Positions 23,819 to 45,725 of a stretch of 64,000 bases of DNA are shown here, one piece after another; positions within the stretch are counted from its first letter, which is position 1, and the number at the start of each line of letters is the position of its first letter. The stretch spans positions 509,391 through 573,390 of the forward strand of contig OX422188.1 of assembly GCA_949130485.1 (NCBI GenBank), in the 5' to 3' direction. The notes under the pieces were generated by a model, which ran no database searches, was not told the origin of the DNA, and saw nothing but the letters and a program-made list of their open reading frames with translations. Origin of the DNA: Agelas oroides (lineage: Eukaryota > Porifera > Demospongiae > Agelasida > Agelasidae). Both the position numbers and the translations under genes were made by a program.

Positions 23819-25433
23819 TGTTTTTTTTTCTATTGACTGCAAAGATAGCTAGCTACAAGATTGAAGTCCACAATTGACATTATTGTGTGTGTGATACGCA
23901 TACAACATAAATAACCAGTATTGTGCATCCACCTGTGCCAATTTTAATCACTTGTGCTTTAAATTCTTGCAGACTGAATACTTTTAACACCTAACAAGGG
24001 CCATTTGGACTATCTACAAGACACATATACCAGTACTGTCATGATTTTTGCATCTGTGCTTCTAAGTGTGTTTTGCTTACTACTACAAGTAGGTCCTTTG
24101 ATGTCGGACTAATTTGACAAAGTTCACAAAGTTTGCAAAAAAAAAAAAAGTAAAATTTGCATAATGAAACATCAACATCTTGCTGCACACTACTTGTAGT
24201 AAAGTTTCCCATGCAATGTTTTCTAACATTTAGGTAAGCAGTTGTTGTTTTTGTTTTCAGTTTCACTTCATTTCTAAATCTTGGTCATCCCAAATAGAAG
24301 CATATGAACTTCCAGCCATGATCATCACCCATCATTCCAGGTACTGGACATGTGACAAAAGCTATTTCATGTCCATACACAAGTGGCTATGCTTACATTT
24401 CAGGATACACAGTAATTAAGAGGGGAGACAGAAAGAGAGAAAAAAGTAAAGCTCTGCTGCTGATGTCACACCACACCACCATCTTACAATGCAGTGATAG
24501 GGTTCACCCAGCAGCAATGATAGTCGCAATAGATAACACGTAATATTAACAGTTAATACAATGTCATATTGTACATACAATATTCCTGTCCAGGATCACT
24601 CCTGTCTTCTGAAAACAGCTTCTTTTCTGTGCAATTGTGTTTGTGTATGTAGTAAACATTGGTTCCATGTTCACTGTGTACTCCTTTTACCAATGCTTTT
24701 TTAAGAACCGTTTCTCTCCAACAGCTGGTGACGTCTGACTAAGTTACCAGTTTTGAAAGTTCTACACTTTGCTAAAAAAAAACATCCTTTGGCTACAAAA
24801 ATACTTAATAGCTTTGACTAGTCACTATTAAGTCAACTTAATTTACAAACCTTGGCAGTCCCAAGTCAAATACTTCATTTAGCTATTCACACAATACCCA
24901 GTATATGTTCACACAATACAAAAGCATATGGAGATTTCCAGCCAATGTATTGTACAGATTGTGTTGCACCACTTATCAGTCATTGCACTTGTGTGAAGGC
25001 GGGTGAGAGTTTCTGAGGTTTAGCTAAACGGACTCATTGTTCTAATACGTAAGTTGACTTTTCATACTGACTAGCATTCCTGTAGCCTTGTTCCCGGTCC
25101 TCCACCACAGCTATTGTTGCTTGCAGTACATAACGCGTTATGTACTGCAAGTGATGATAGCTGTGGTGGAGGACTGGGAACGAGTATACAACATCAAGTA
25201 GGCTAGAGGGGTCAATGAAGTTCATTGATACATGTAACACATAATGCATATGGCATCTGTAGATAGCTAAGTAGGCTAGAGGGGTCAATGAAGTTCATTG
25301 ATACATGTAACACATAACGCATCTGTAGATAGCTAAGTGATTTTATTCGTATTGAAGAAGTATATAATTATGTGCTTGACTTTAAGTACACCTACATGTT
25401 CATATTACCACAGGCAGCTATATACGCCTAATA
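23819..25433. other. Intergenic region between the two beta-helix receptors
   Basis: No gene is seen. The region holds degraded copies of the sequence that precedes copy 1 (relic 23972-24005; 24116-24230 matches 19193-19290), a perfect-ended foldback at 25085-25190 around the palindrome ACATAACGCGTTATGT, and a two-copy direct repeat at 25196-25335 (GGCTAGAGGGGTCAATGAAG). Confidence 0.7.
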
Positions 25434-28400
25434 ATGAAAACTCTGCAGGTAGTAACTGTCCTGGTCACATTTCTGATGTTGAACCATGCCATCCAGACGG
25501 AATACTTTGTAACACCCAACGAGGGTACTCCATGTCCTGCACTCCCATGCCACACCCTCTCCCACTATCTGGAGAACACCAAACGGTACTTCACATCCAA
25601 CACCAGGATAAGCTTCCTGCATGGTGTGCATGAGATTAACAAATCTGGGGTGTTCCACATCAAAGATGTTTCCAACCTCACTCTTGCTGGATACAATGTG
25701 TCCACTTCACACACTGCAAAAATCATATGCATGAAACCAGCAAGTCTGGTATTTTTGAGCATGATAAACTTGGTGGTGAAACATTTATCAGTACTTTATT
25801 GTGGTTATCCAGTTGTGAAGTTTATCAAGCGCAGCAATGTTCTTACTGGATGTCACTTCACTGAAGCTATCACACATCTCTGTGGAAAACAGCACTGGAT
25901 TTGGAGTATTTGGTAAGAATGTTCTTGGGAATTCATCAATATCTCACTCCAGATTCATGTTCAACAACTACTACACCTTGTGGTCTACCACCTGCTCCTA
26001 TGGTACAGGGTTATGTAATGGAGGAAATTTGTACCTAAATTATGCAGCAATACCAAATAATGTATCCACAGTAGCTGGCATTATTAGTATTGACTCATGC
26101 ATATTCAGCGATGGTGTTGATATCTCAGAAAAAGCACTATCAAGTGGGTTTGCTATAGACTTTCGTGATGTCCACTACAAGCTTAATGTTTCAGTATCCA
26201 ACACGGTCAGCACAAGAAATCTTTTAGCAGAGGGCCTCGGAGGAACAAATTTTCGTTTCTATCTCCATGGTAACAACATTCTTGAGAATATAATGGTCAG
26301 CTGTATTAATTGTACAAGCTCCATGGCAAAATACCTAAACTTACCAGACAATGTCATACAAAAGTGCCCTTCTTTTCATTTCTACTGCGATGCAGTGGAC
26401 ATTTCGGCACAAATATCTTCCATTAATTACCACACAGTTCTGCACATATCCGATTCAAAGTTTTATTACAATAATGGAGGAGGTATTTTAATTCACTATC
26501 TGATGAGACACAGTAATACTAAAATATATCAGGTGATGATTAAAAATTGTTCATTTCACTCAATTGGGAGTGGTGTGATAATTTATCAAGATAGTGAGTT
26601 GCCTAGTGCATCAGGGTTACACGTGTTGCTCCAAGATTCAAAGTTCACAAATAATATGACTCTCGGGCATATTTTCAGCTTCAAATTGTCGGATAGTTTT
26701 GCTGTTGTTGATGTGGACGGATTGAGGCACCTTAGAATCGTCAACTGTACATTTGCAATGAATAAACAAACTGCACTGTGTGCTTTTGACAGTACGCTAT
26801 ACTTTGGAGGGCATGTAATCTTCTCAGAGAATAATGGGAGATTTGGGGGAGCTATGCTACTACAGAGTGGTTCTATATTTTACCTGATGCCTCATGCTCA
26901 TGTTCAAATCACCAACAATCACGCCAAAAGAGGAGGTGGTATCTATGTGGAAAATAAAGATACAGCAACGAAACCTCCATGTTTCTTTCAACTATTGGAT
27001 CTGCAGTCTCCATATTCATACATTGATGCAGTGGTTACCTTAGAGAACAACACTGCTGATGAGGCAGGAAGTGCGTTGTATGGGGGAAAGATTGATGATT
27101 GTTCCATTTATACAAATAAGCATTTTTTTGTGGACAGTACTGTATTTACCAGCATATTTAAAATCAGTGGCAATTCTTCAGCTGTGTCACTAGTATCGTC
27201 TAATCCTTTTGCAGTATATCCATGCAACTACAAGGCTCTTTTTGGACGTGGAATATACGTGCATCCTGGACAAATGTTCAAGATTCCAATAGTGCTATAT
27301 GGACAGAAGCATGGATCTGTTCCCGGTATTGTGCACGGTGAATTGATAAACAAATCTAGAGGTGCCCACTTTGCTCCACTACAAGAAACTCAAAAAACTG
27401 AGTATTCATGTACAAACCTAATATACACGGTCTTCTCCACTGGAAAATACGAATGGGTAGAGTTAAGGGCAGATGGTGGCCGATATAAAAAGGAATCTCG
27501 GCTTCAAATATATGTCACACTTCTTCCATGCCCCCCTGGCTTCCAACTATCCACCCTCACTGCCCAGTGTGAGTGTGCTCCACTCCTGAAAGACAGAGGT
27601 CTACTCTGCAACATATCTGGTGAAGCACCACTGGTACAAAGAACCAAGTCATTGTGGATTAGTGCTCACCCCAATGGAAATGACACCATACTACACGACA
27701 ACTGTCCACTTGACTACTGCAAACTAACTCCACTTTGGCTGCAGCTTAACTACTCAGATAAACAGTGTGCATATGGACATTCAGGCCTTCTCTGTGGAAA
27801 ATGCAAGTCTAACCTCAGTCTGGTATTTGGAACTTCCCAATGTTTAGAGTGCACAACCACCCATTTCGCTCTCCTCTTTCCATTTGCACTGGCTGGCCTG
27901 ATCTTAGTACTGTTTCTGATTGTCTGCAACCTCACCGTCTCCATGGGAACAATCAATGGTCTCATCTTTTATGCTAACATTGTTCGTGTAAATCATGCTT
28001 TCTTTTTCATAACACCAACAACATCTGCTCTGAAAGTATTCCAACAAGTGCTTGCTGTCTTCATAGCCTGGCTGAATTTGGATCTTGGAATCGAAACCTG
28101 TTTTGTCCATGGCATGGATGCCTACATTCAGACATGGCTGCAGTTTGCCTTCCCATTTTACATATGGACGATAGTTGGAGTCATCATCTACTTGAGCAGG
28201 CACTCCATCACTATTGTCAAGTTGGTGGGTTCCAGTGCAGTCTCGGTGCTTGCTACTCTGTTTCTCCTTTCCTATGCCAAACTGCAACGAACTGTCATTA
28301 CTGCCTTCTCATTCACATACCTGCAGAACTACTATGGTGATGGCAGGTCACTAGCTGTCTGGCTGTATGATGGGAATGTCCCCTTCCTCCAAGGAAAGCA

Positions 28401-29094
28401 CATAGCCTTGTTCCTGATGGCCTTGGCTGTCACAGTGTTCTTCCTCTTTCCATTCACCCTGCTCCTCTTGTTTGCTCCATGCTTACAAGCTTCCAACCAC
28501 TTCCTTATTAAGCGGGTAAGGATGAAACTCTTGCCCCTGTTGGATGCATACCAAGCACCATATAAGGATAAGTTTCGATTTTGGACTGGTCTAATGCTGG
28601 TGGTTCGCAGTATCCTCCTTGTGGGGTTCGGTTTGAACATTCTTGGTGATCCAGACATAAACAACCTCCTGACTGTCACAGTGTTGGCAATCCTGCTGTG
28701 TTGTACTTGGATCATAGGAATTGTGTACAAGAACACTTCTTTGAATATCCTAGAAGCATCCTTCATTCTAAACCTGTTAATCCTCTCAGGTTGGACCATC
28801 TACAGCAGGCGTGCATCAAATGGAGACTCAAGTGATGGACAGACTGCTTTAGTCTGTACGAGTACCGGAGTTACATTTGCTACCTTTATTTGCATCCTCT
28901 TCTATCACACCTACCTTTACCTCACGTCCACAAAGATACACCTGTGGTTCAGGACACACAAAATCAAGCAAGGAGACAGAAGGGAGGTAGGGGCAGTGGA
29001 AGGCTCTGTGGAGTCTGCTCTTGACCCCCCACCTCACCGTCCTCCTACAAGGACCGTGATAGAGCTGAGAGAACCTCTGCTCACTGACAGCTAA
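25434..29094 (+). pseudogene. Beta-helix / multi-TM surface protein, copy 2, frameshifted near 25840
   Basis: Paralogue of the 20105 gene, with the same signal peptide start (MKTLQVV) and the same layout. The first frame (25434-25916) and the frame of the remaining 1085 codons (25837-29094) differ by one base, so the reading frame breaks between about 25810 and 25840. The downstream frame resumes with the SLKLSHISVENS segment of copy 1. No GT-AG intron of credible size can bridge the shift. Beyond the break the frame is open to the stop, with intact GGA/FxxN repeats, Cys motifs, all TM segments and tail. That suggests a recent inactivation, an allele, or an assembly error rather than an old pseudogene. 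Positions 27920-28900 are nearly identical to copy 1, whereas 26000-26700 are strongly diverged. Confidence 0.8.
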
Positions 29095-29442
29095 GCAAGC
29101 ATTTCAGTGTTTGACTCTGTGTAATCAACTCATAGTTTGCAGATCGATATTAGCTAGCTATGACTTGTGTGTGAATAGAAACATAGTTATTGGACATATG
29201 CAAGTAATGTGCAAATTTTGATCATGCACTTGTGTCTTTTTGTACAGAATAGTCTAGCTATTACAAATTTGGTAAGTTCTGATCTAGATAACAGTAGCTA
29301 CTACACTTTCATAGCATGTGTGTTCATCAATTCAAGTCTGTGTATGTACCCAATATAGATAAATATTAAACGTTTGTTGTCAATATTATGTAGCTAAACA
29401 CGGTGTTCACTAACATCTGGCAATATGCCACGACATTAGCCT

Positions 29443-29553
29443 CGTTCCCAGGCCTCCCCCGTTTTTGTTCTTTGGTTTGTGTTCAGTATAAGCTGCTGCT
29501 CTCCTGCTTCCATGTAAAAAACAAAAACAGGGAAGGTCTGAGCTACCACGACA
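29443..29553. mobile_element. Family A foldback MITE, diverged copy
   Basis: Starts AGCCTCGTTCCCAGGC; the interior includes TTTTTGTTCTTTGGTTTG and a partial complement AAAAACAAAAACAGGGAAG. Related to the element at 39958-40082. Confidence 0.55.
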
Positions 29554-29726
29554 TGTCAGGTAAATGAGTCTTAGAAGGTGAACTGAGATTAGTCCAGAAC
29601 CTTCTGGCCACGCCTGGGTCCAGACTAAACCGAGATATAGCTACCACATGTGCCACTTTACAAAGGTCATTACTTGAATATATGAATTAAGCGTGTGCAT
29701 TTCTAGTTGCGCATACCAGTCTACTG

Positions 29727-30025
29727 TAGCCTCATTCCCAGGCCTTCAATCACAGCTAATGCAGTGGAAGGCCTGGTAAAACTCCTACATAGAATGACGT
29801 CAGGTGGATGTTTGGAGGTGTGGTACTTTCGGTAAACTGCAGTCATAGGTCTAGTCTAAGGCACTATCATGGACAGGCGTTCAACAATGACAGAGCAGTC
29901 TGGTGTTACTTCTCAGGTTCAGGAAGTACCACGCCTTCAAACGTCCACCTGACGTCATTCTACGTAGGAGTTTTACCAGGCCTTCCACCGCGTTAGCTGT
30001 GATTGAAGGCCTGGGAATGAGGCTA
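29727..30025. mobile_element. Family A foldback MITE, 299 bp, arms about 80 bp
   Basis: TAGCCTCATTCCCAGGCC at the left is the complement of the right end at 30025. The arms continue inward through CTCCTAC.TAGAATGACGTC for about 90 bp, around a unique centre of about 110 bp. Confidence 0.8.
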
Positions 30026-30289
30026 AGGTAATACGTGTAAACACATGCACAGAAAGATAGCAGAGAAGAACGCAGAAGTCAATAATGTAAATCAGATCTT
30101 CTGTTGCACATGCAAGTATAAAAATTGACCGATAAGTTGTTAGAATACACAAAATGAACTTTCTGTATGTATGGATGACTAACTTACTATTATGCAGTAC
30201 TAACATGAAATTGCTTGCACCAACACAATACATGACGTTAGTATATACTCACAATGCAATATACTATACTTAATACGATAGCAAAGAAA

Positions 30290-39859
<9,570 letters not shown>

Positions 39860-39957
39860 GGCAACCACAATCTGATTGGTCAGTTACCTGGATGATAAAC
39901 AGCCTTTCAAAGAACAGAATCACTTTAAGTCAAGAGTTTATTACAGTGTGCAACTCC

Positions 39958-40082
39958 TAGCCTCGCTCCCAGGTGTCCCCCGTTTTTGTTCTTCGGTTTA
40001 ACAGGGCCGTTCTTCCGCTCCCGTGTATTATACTGAACGCAAACCGAAGAACAAAAACGGGGGAGGCCTGGGAACGAGGCTA
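39958..40082. mobile_element. Family A foldback MITE with 9-bp target duplication
   Basis: TAGCCTCGCTCCCAGG to CCTGGGAACGAGGCTA, with arms of about 45 bp through the TTTTTGTTCTTCGGTTT segment. Flanked by a perfect 9-bp direct repeat TGCAACTCC (39949-39957 and 40083-40091). Confidence 0.85.
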
Positions 40083-40333
40083 TGCAACTCCCATATGGTT
40101 TCTATACCAGCCATCTGGATAGGATGTGTAGGCAATCAGCAGTGAATCTGCTAAGCTGTGAAAACGCAGCATTTTGCTAGTGTTCACATAGCTAATATAC
40201 ACTAGCACGTGGTTTCATATTAAGTACCTGCTAAGCATATTCACTGTTGATTGCCTCCAGCATCCTATCCAGATGGGGGGTGTAGAAATCATATGGGAGT
40301 TGCACACTCTCACTGTAATAAATGCTTGACACT

Positions 40334-40543
40334 AGTGTCTATTTAGCCTCATACCCAGGCAGGGGAAGAGCCTGGGTACGAGGCTAGTGTCTATTTAGCC
40401 TCGTACCCAGGCAGGGGAAGAGCCTGGGTACGAGGCTAGTGTCTATTTAGCCTCGTACCCAGGCAGGGGAAGAGCCTGGGTACGAGGCTAGTGTCTATTT
40501 AGCCTCGTACCCAGGCAGGGGAAGAGCCTGGGTACGAGGCTAG
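40334..40543. repeat. 52-bp tandem array built from a family A foldback
   Basis: Four copies of a 52-bp unit; each is itself a small hairpin GCCTCGTACCCAGGC...GCCTGGGTACGAGGC. Confidence 0.9.
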
Positions 40544-40894
40544 GGTCTATTGTCATTAAGGAGTGGTTCCACTGTCTACAGTCAAACACCAACAACACAC
40601 ACCCACACTATATTGTGACTTGGGGATATATATAATGATATGATCTTGTTTGCATACAACAAGAGCTTGGTGTGCTTCCAGTTGTACAAAAACGTTAGAA
40701 TGTTGTGTCTCCTGCCATCAACTGGAGTTTGTCGGGAGCCAGCAAAGTCGCTAGACCAACCACATTAACAAACCATCTGTAGCATGTGATAAGCATGCTC
40801 CTACAATGTGATAAGCATGCTCCTACAATCCAAAAGTGTATACTGATGTTGATGACCTTTTCTACCATGTGTGTAACAAACCATCTGTAGCATG

Positions 40895-41144
40895 CAAGGG
40901 CGCATAAGAACGGGCGGCTAGAGTAAGAGCATGAAACTCCAATAGAAGCCCGTAGTCTGGTCAAAACTATTGAACCGTACTAAAAATAGATCACCCGGTC
41001 ACATGCTTAGTAACAATGGCTTATGTCAACGCAGCGTGCGCAGTACGTGTTACAATTTTTAGTACTGGCAGTAAATTCCGAACGGTTTCAAATTTTATGG
41101 AGTTACACGCTCTTACTCTAGTTTCCCGTTCTTATGCGCTCTTG
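40895..41144. mobile_element. Family B MITE copy, split flank
   Basis: CAAGGGCGCATAAGAACGGG to GCGCTCTTG. The left flank TAGCATG (40888-40894) is found again as TAGCATG at 41549-41555, after the family A element inserted at its right border. This gives a 7-bp target duplication once the later insertion is discounted. Confidence 0.75.
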
Positions 41145-41147
41145 TAG

Positions 41148-41542
41148 TAGCCTCGTTCCCAGGCCCCGCCCAGCTTTCCGTCGCTTACAGTACGGAAAAG
41201 CGGGAGAGGGCCTGGTATCTTTTCTCACGTGAGTGACGTCAGGATAGAAAGGATGGTAGAAAGGGTTTAATTGTGCGTGGGCGCACCGGGCCCAGAACAG
41301 CGAAAGAGCCAAGGTACCAGGCAACTTACCACACGTATCTAGCTAGCAGGAGGCGACTATCTTACACACCAAGCGTTGAGCGTGTAGTCGGTTTAAAATA
41401 CGTGAAACACAGCCTGTTAGTCCTGCGAAATTTCGCCATTTTCCGATTACATCATGCTCACGTGAGAAAAGATACCAGGCTCTCCACGGCTTTTCCGTGC
41501 TGTAAGCGACAGAAAGCTGGGCGGGGCCTGGGAACGAGGCTA
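41148..41542. mobile_element. Family A foldback MITE, 395 bp, nested in the border of a family B element
   Basis: TAGCCTCGTTCCCAGGCC and its complement at the right end, with arms of about 95 bp (CGCCCAGCTTTCCGTCGC...). Flanked by a perfect 9-bp direct repeat CTCTTGTAG (41139-41147 and 41543-41551). Confidence 0.85.
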
Positions 41543-42301
41543 CTCTTGTAGCATGTGATAAGCATGCTCCTACAATCCGAAAGTGTAAACTAATGTTGAT
41601 GAACTCAGGTGTTTGTGTAAAGCAAACACTGAGATATGGGCACAACAACTGTTAATCCCAGGAGCACCGTTTACTCAACTGTCTGCACTTACTCGAACAA
41701 ACAAGCCCTGGCCCTAAGTAATGTCCCCTAGTGTAGCTCACATTCCCCAACCTTGTGTGTCTGTATTGCACTGATGGGCCATTGTTTATTGTTCATCTAT
41801 CACTTGAGAATTTAACACACAACACCATCAACGTACACAGAGGAGCAAAGAGATTAAACAGCAAAGCAGGTGATGTCATGTCACATGACCAGATCTACTA
41901 GGGGCTTTCCCCTCCATATCTGCAAGCATTAAAAGACTAGAAGAGGAGGTCTGGGAACATGGGTATTTCTTATCTCTGAAAAATGTTCTACCTTAATTTG
42001 TGTGCTAGGTTTGATATCATGGTGGTACGGTTATCATATGTGAAATCTATCCAGGCTGTCCAATTTTTCTCCACTGCTGTCTGACAGAAAGCCATACCCA
42101 AGAAGGCAGCTTGAGAAAACGATAGCACTACCTGCTAACGTGTATCTGGCTAGCAAGCTAGTTAGCGAGCCAGAGGTTTTCATCCCTTCATACTCCACTG
42201 GAAATTCTTGTAAGATCATGGAGAGATTCTTATCAAGAGAATCTTACAAGTATTCGCAAGATTTGTGAACATTGATTCTTTCAAGAATCTTACTAGTCTT
42301 T

Positions 42302-42358
42302 CAAGCCAGACCATCTCTCACCCACGCTTTTCTGGAGGGTGAGAGATGGTCTGGCTTG
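42302..42358. repeat. Perfect 22-bp stem hairpin
   Basis: 42302-42323 pairs without mismatch with 42337-42358 around a 13-nt loop. A second, weaker hairpin (CTTGTAAGAT...ATCTTACAAG) lies just upstream at 42207-42251. Confidence 0.7.
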
Positions 42359-42504
42359 ATAGACTAGAATCTTACATGGGAGCCTCGAACAAACCCCAAG
42401 AAACTAGTGTTCCAAAGCCTCTCTGGCCGACTTCTTCTAATCAGACTGTGTACCTTCCTCAGGGTACTTCATACTCTATATTACCACTAGTGAAAGGACA
42501 GCAG

Positions 42505-42620
42505 GCCTCCCCCTTTTCTGTTCTTCGGTTTGCAGTCAGTATAATACACCGAAGCTGGTCTTTCACTTTTGTGTGTTAAACTGAACACAAACTGAAGGGA
42601 GGCCTGTGAACCAGGCTAGT
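42505..42620. mobile_element. Family A foldback, degraded copy
   Basis: GGCCTCCCCCTTTTCTGTTC and a partly complementary right end GGGAGGCCTGTGAACCAGGC; the interior resembles 39958-40082. Confidence 0.5.
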
Positions 42621-43227
42621 GAACGGATACGAATGAGGTGAGGCCTGTATGCACAAGCCTTAGTTCTGGTTGAGTAAACTTCTACCATTGCTCAAGTCAA
42701 CTGTTTTATTTCTTGATCCAACTAAAGACACACACAGTACCAAACAAAGCCAGATGTTCGATCACTGGGTGCCATATTTGTACATGACATTAACCTCCAT
42801 TGGCAGAGGGAAATAAAGTTCGCAGTATCCCAACTGGTTATCAATGCAGCTGCCAGCAATACACGTGAATCATCATCTATGGTATTTAGTAGACATTGCC
42901 ATGGCAACAGGTTATTCCCGTTTTAGTTATCCTGTGGGGGCACTCGTTAACGACCTGGGAACGAGGCTAGGACAAATATGAATTAACATGAAGAAGAGGG
43001 TGGGGAAGTGTCCAATCTGAGCTCACAACCATTAGCTGATGTCTTGTTTACCAACAAGGCTACCACTCCAAACGAACAGACAGCCTCTGTTTATGCTCAG
43101 CTTCATTCATGGCTGGTGGAGGTGAAGCCATGTGTTGTGATTCTCAGCTCAAGTGTAAAACATGAACAACCACATCTCCCTGAAAAAAGGCAGGCCTATA
43201 ATGTACAGGACATGTTTCAACCAATAC

Positions 43228-43331
43228 CAGACTATAGCCCCGTTCCCAGGCCTTCGTGCGTTTGTCGCTTGCTTCTGCCCAAATTTCCTACTGCAATCGA
43301 AAAACGTGCAAAGGCCTGGGGACGAGGCTAA
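43228..43331. mobile_element. Family A foldback MITE
   Basis: TAGCCCCGTTCCCAGGCCTT to GGCCTGGGGACGAGGCTA with an inverted inner arm CGTGCGTTTGTCG / CGAAAAACGTGC. Confidence 0.65.
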
Positions 43332-44445
43332 TACCCAACCCCATCACTGCTCTGAGGTGACTGAGAGATGGGGACTGCTATCTCATGGCTTCTGTCCAAC
43401 ATTTTGATCACAGACTTTGGAAAAAATCCAATTTTTCTCAAAAGCTGTGAGCCACAACCTAGACGGAGAGTCTGAGTTTGAAAATAGAAAAGTGTAACAT
43501 ACTTAGAAATACACACTCAATTAACATTGTGTGGAAATGTCAGGTGCCATAGCTAGAAACGTTAGGAACGTATCCCGTAGCCGGTTTTTGTTTTTGAGTG
43601 CGTATCTGAGCCCTCGTTCCCGAGCTCTCGGCTGACACTTGAGCACAAAGGCATCAGCTGCTCCTGTGGTCACAGCTGTTCCTCCAAATTCAAAGCATAG
43701 TTTTCCTTCCCGGGGGAATTAACTCAGGTTAGCTTACAAGAAAGTAAAGGTTACATGGGGTCTACTCCCCCCCCCTCCCCCCCCCCCCCCCCCCAAGTCA
43801 ATGGTGTCAACACATCAGTCTTAGTGACAGTATCATTTCTGTGGTCACAGCTGCTCCTCCAAATTCAAAGCATAGTTTTCCTTCCTTGATGGACCAGTGG
43901 GGGAATTAACTCTACAAGAAAGTGAGATCTACCCCCAAGTTGACACATGCTTAGTGTCTTAGTGACAGTATCATTTCTGTGGTCACACTCACAAGTCAAT
44001 ATTACTCTATACATTAGACATGTCACTAAGCTTACAATCTCTTACACAACGCTTACAACACATGTATATTTACATTTAACTACACCATTCGGCGACACAG
44101 CCACTTCGGGCACAGATTAAGGACCAGTTTGCTTTTAACAAAGTATACATACGCTCACAGGCAGCTACAAGGTAACGGACATCTGTGGCTTCAACCACAG
44201 GTCCCCACCCAGGTTTGTACCACTCTTCCCTACAAGCTAGCAACAAGAAGTTAGGTGGTGTGAGAACGAGGTTAGGAGTGGCTCTCTGTTTGAGTCATAC
44301 TAATATAGAAATGACTCAAATACCTAAGCCTCGTTCCAGACCCCCACCCAACCCTTAGCCACACCAGACCACTACGCAGCATTACGCTGACTAGGTATTC
44401 ATTTTAGCATGCCTTATCTCCCACAAGGAATGCGACTACCACTTA
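43332..44445. other. Intergenic, no gene seen
   Basis: Contains a poly(C) run near 43771-43794 and a direct repeat of GTGGTCACAGCTG(C/T)TCCTCC with about 40 following bases at about 43667 and 43839. No coding signal. Confidence 0.6.
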
Positions 44446-44604
44446 CAGTCCAACCTCAATTATCCAAACCCTGGACCATCTAAACACCTCTATTACTGAA
44501 CACTTCAGCACAGTCTCATGCGTAATATAAACATCTCTATTATCCAAACCCTGGATCATCTAAACGTTTTTGTCCAGTAAGATTGGATAATTGAGGTTGG
44601 ACGT
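44446..44604. mobile_element. MITE with CAGTCCAACCTC ends
   Basis: CAGTCCAACCTCAATTATCC at the left and GGATAATTGAGGTTGGAC at the right are inverted, with an internal direct repeat TATCCAAACCCTGGA. Pogo/Tc1-like style. Confidence 0.65.
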
Positions 44605-45725
44605 AGCTATTGACCAGTGATACCGGTGTTTTACTCATTGGGACATTTAATGATGCACAAGTGCGTACATGTACAGAACAATCGCCCCTCTCGTTACCCC
44701 CGTATACACATGTGCAACGTCACGGTATCCATCCATCTATCATTTCAGACAGAATGCCCTCTAACAAGCCATTTAGACTTTCAGTGGCTTCTCAGCTGGA
44801 TTCTGCAAATCAAAAAACTTGGTCGATTTTAAGTTGGACACAAAGAACCATTTTACCTTAACGTCCGCTGAGAGTGATGAAGGATTAGAGCTACAGTGGT
44901 GAGGAGAGAGGAGCGACCATTGGCGACCTTTGACCTCCAGTGGTATGAAAACATTAGCAGTTAGTCACAACATTGGCAACAGTTTCTAAGTTGAGAATCC
45001 CTCTTCCGCTAATGCAGGAGTCTACTGATAAGCTGTGTAGGTCTGCATCAGTCTAAATCAATGACTACACAATGGGGCAAACAATCATCAGGTAGTCTCG
45101 TCCCAAGACTTCATCCGGCGTGCAAGTATATCGCTTCCGGTATAACAGACGCAATACACGCTGGGATTGATCCGGGACCATGACTAGCTATTAGAGTAAA
45201 AACTCTACGTGGTTTGTACAGCTGAAGGTACAAATATAATTTACTGCTGGGGATACAATATGCCATTTTTGTAATTCCTACAGAGTAATGATGCATATCA
45301 TAACTAGGTAAGATGGTAGCATGCTGTCAACTCCCACAGAATTCAGTTCAATATAGCCTCATTCCCAGGCCATTTCCACTCCTCCGTTAAAACCACTTAA
45401 AGTACGTGAAAACAGAAGTGGGGGGGGTGGGTCTGGGAGATTATAATCGTGTGAATGACTTTCATGTCTACAGAGGGGTAAGGGGTCTAAAACAATCTTG
45501 AAAATATCTTTTCTTGTATTGTATGAGTTGGAGGTCAGAGTGTGCGCAAAGTGACTGCTCGCTGTTCACGACAAAAAAAATATGCGTTTCCTTGGTTGCG
45601 ATCCCCCCCCCCCCCCCCCCCCCCCTGTTTACTTTGGAAGACATTGATGTCATTCATGTGATGAAATCTCCCCAGGCTGTCCTCCCCCTCCTTCTCCTGT
45701 GAAATGCTGTAAAACTGGACAATAC

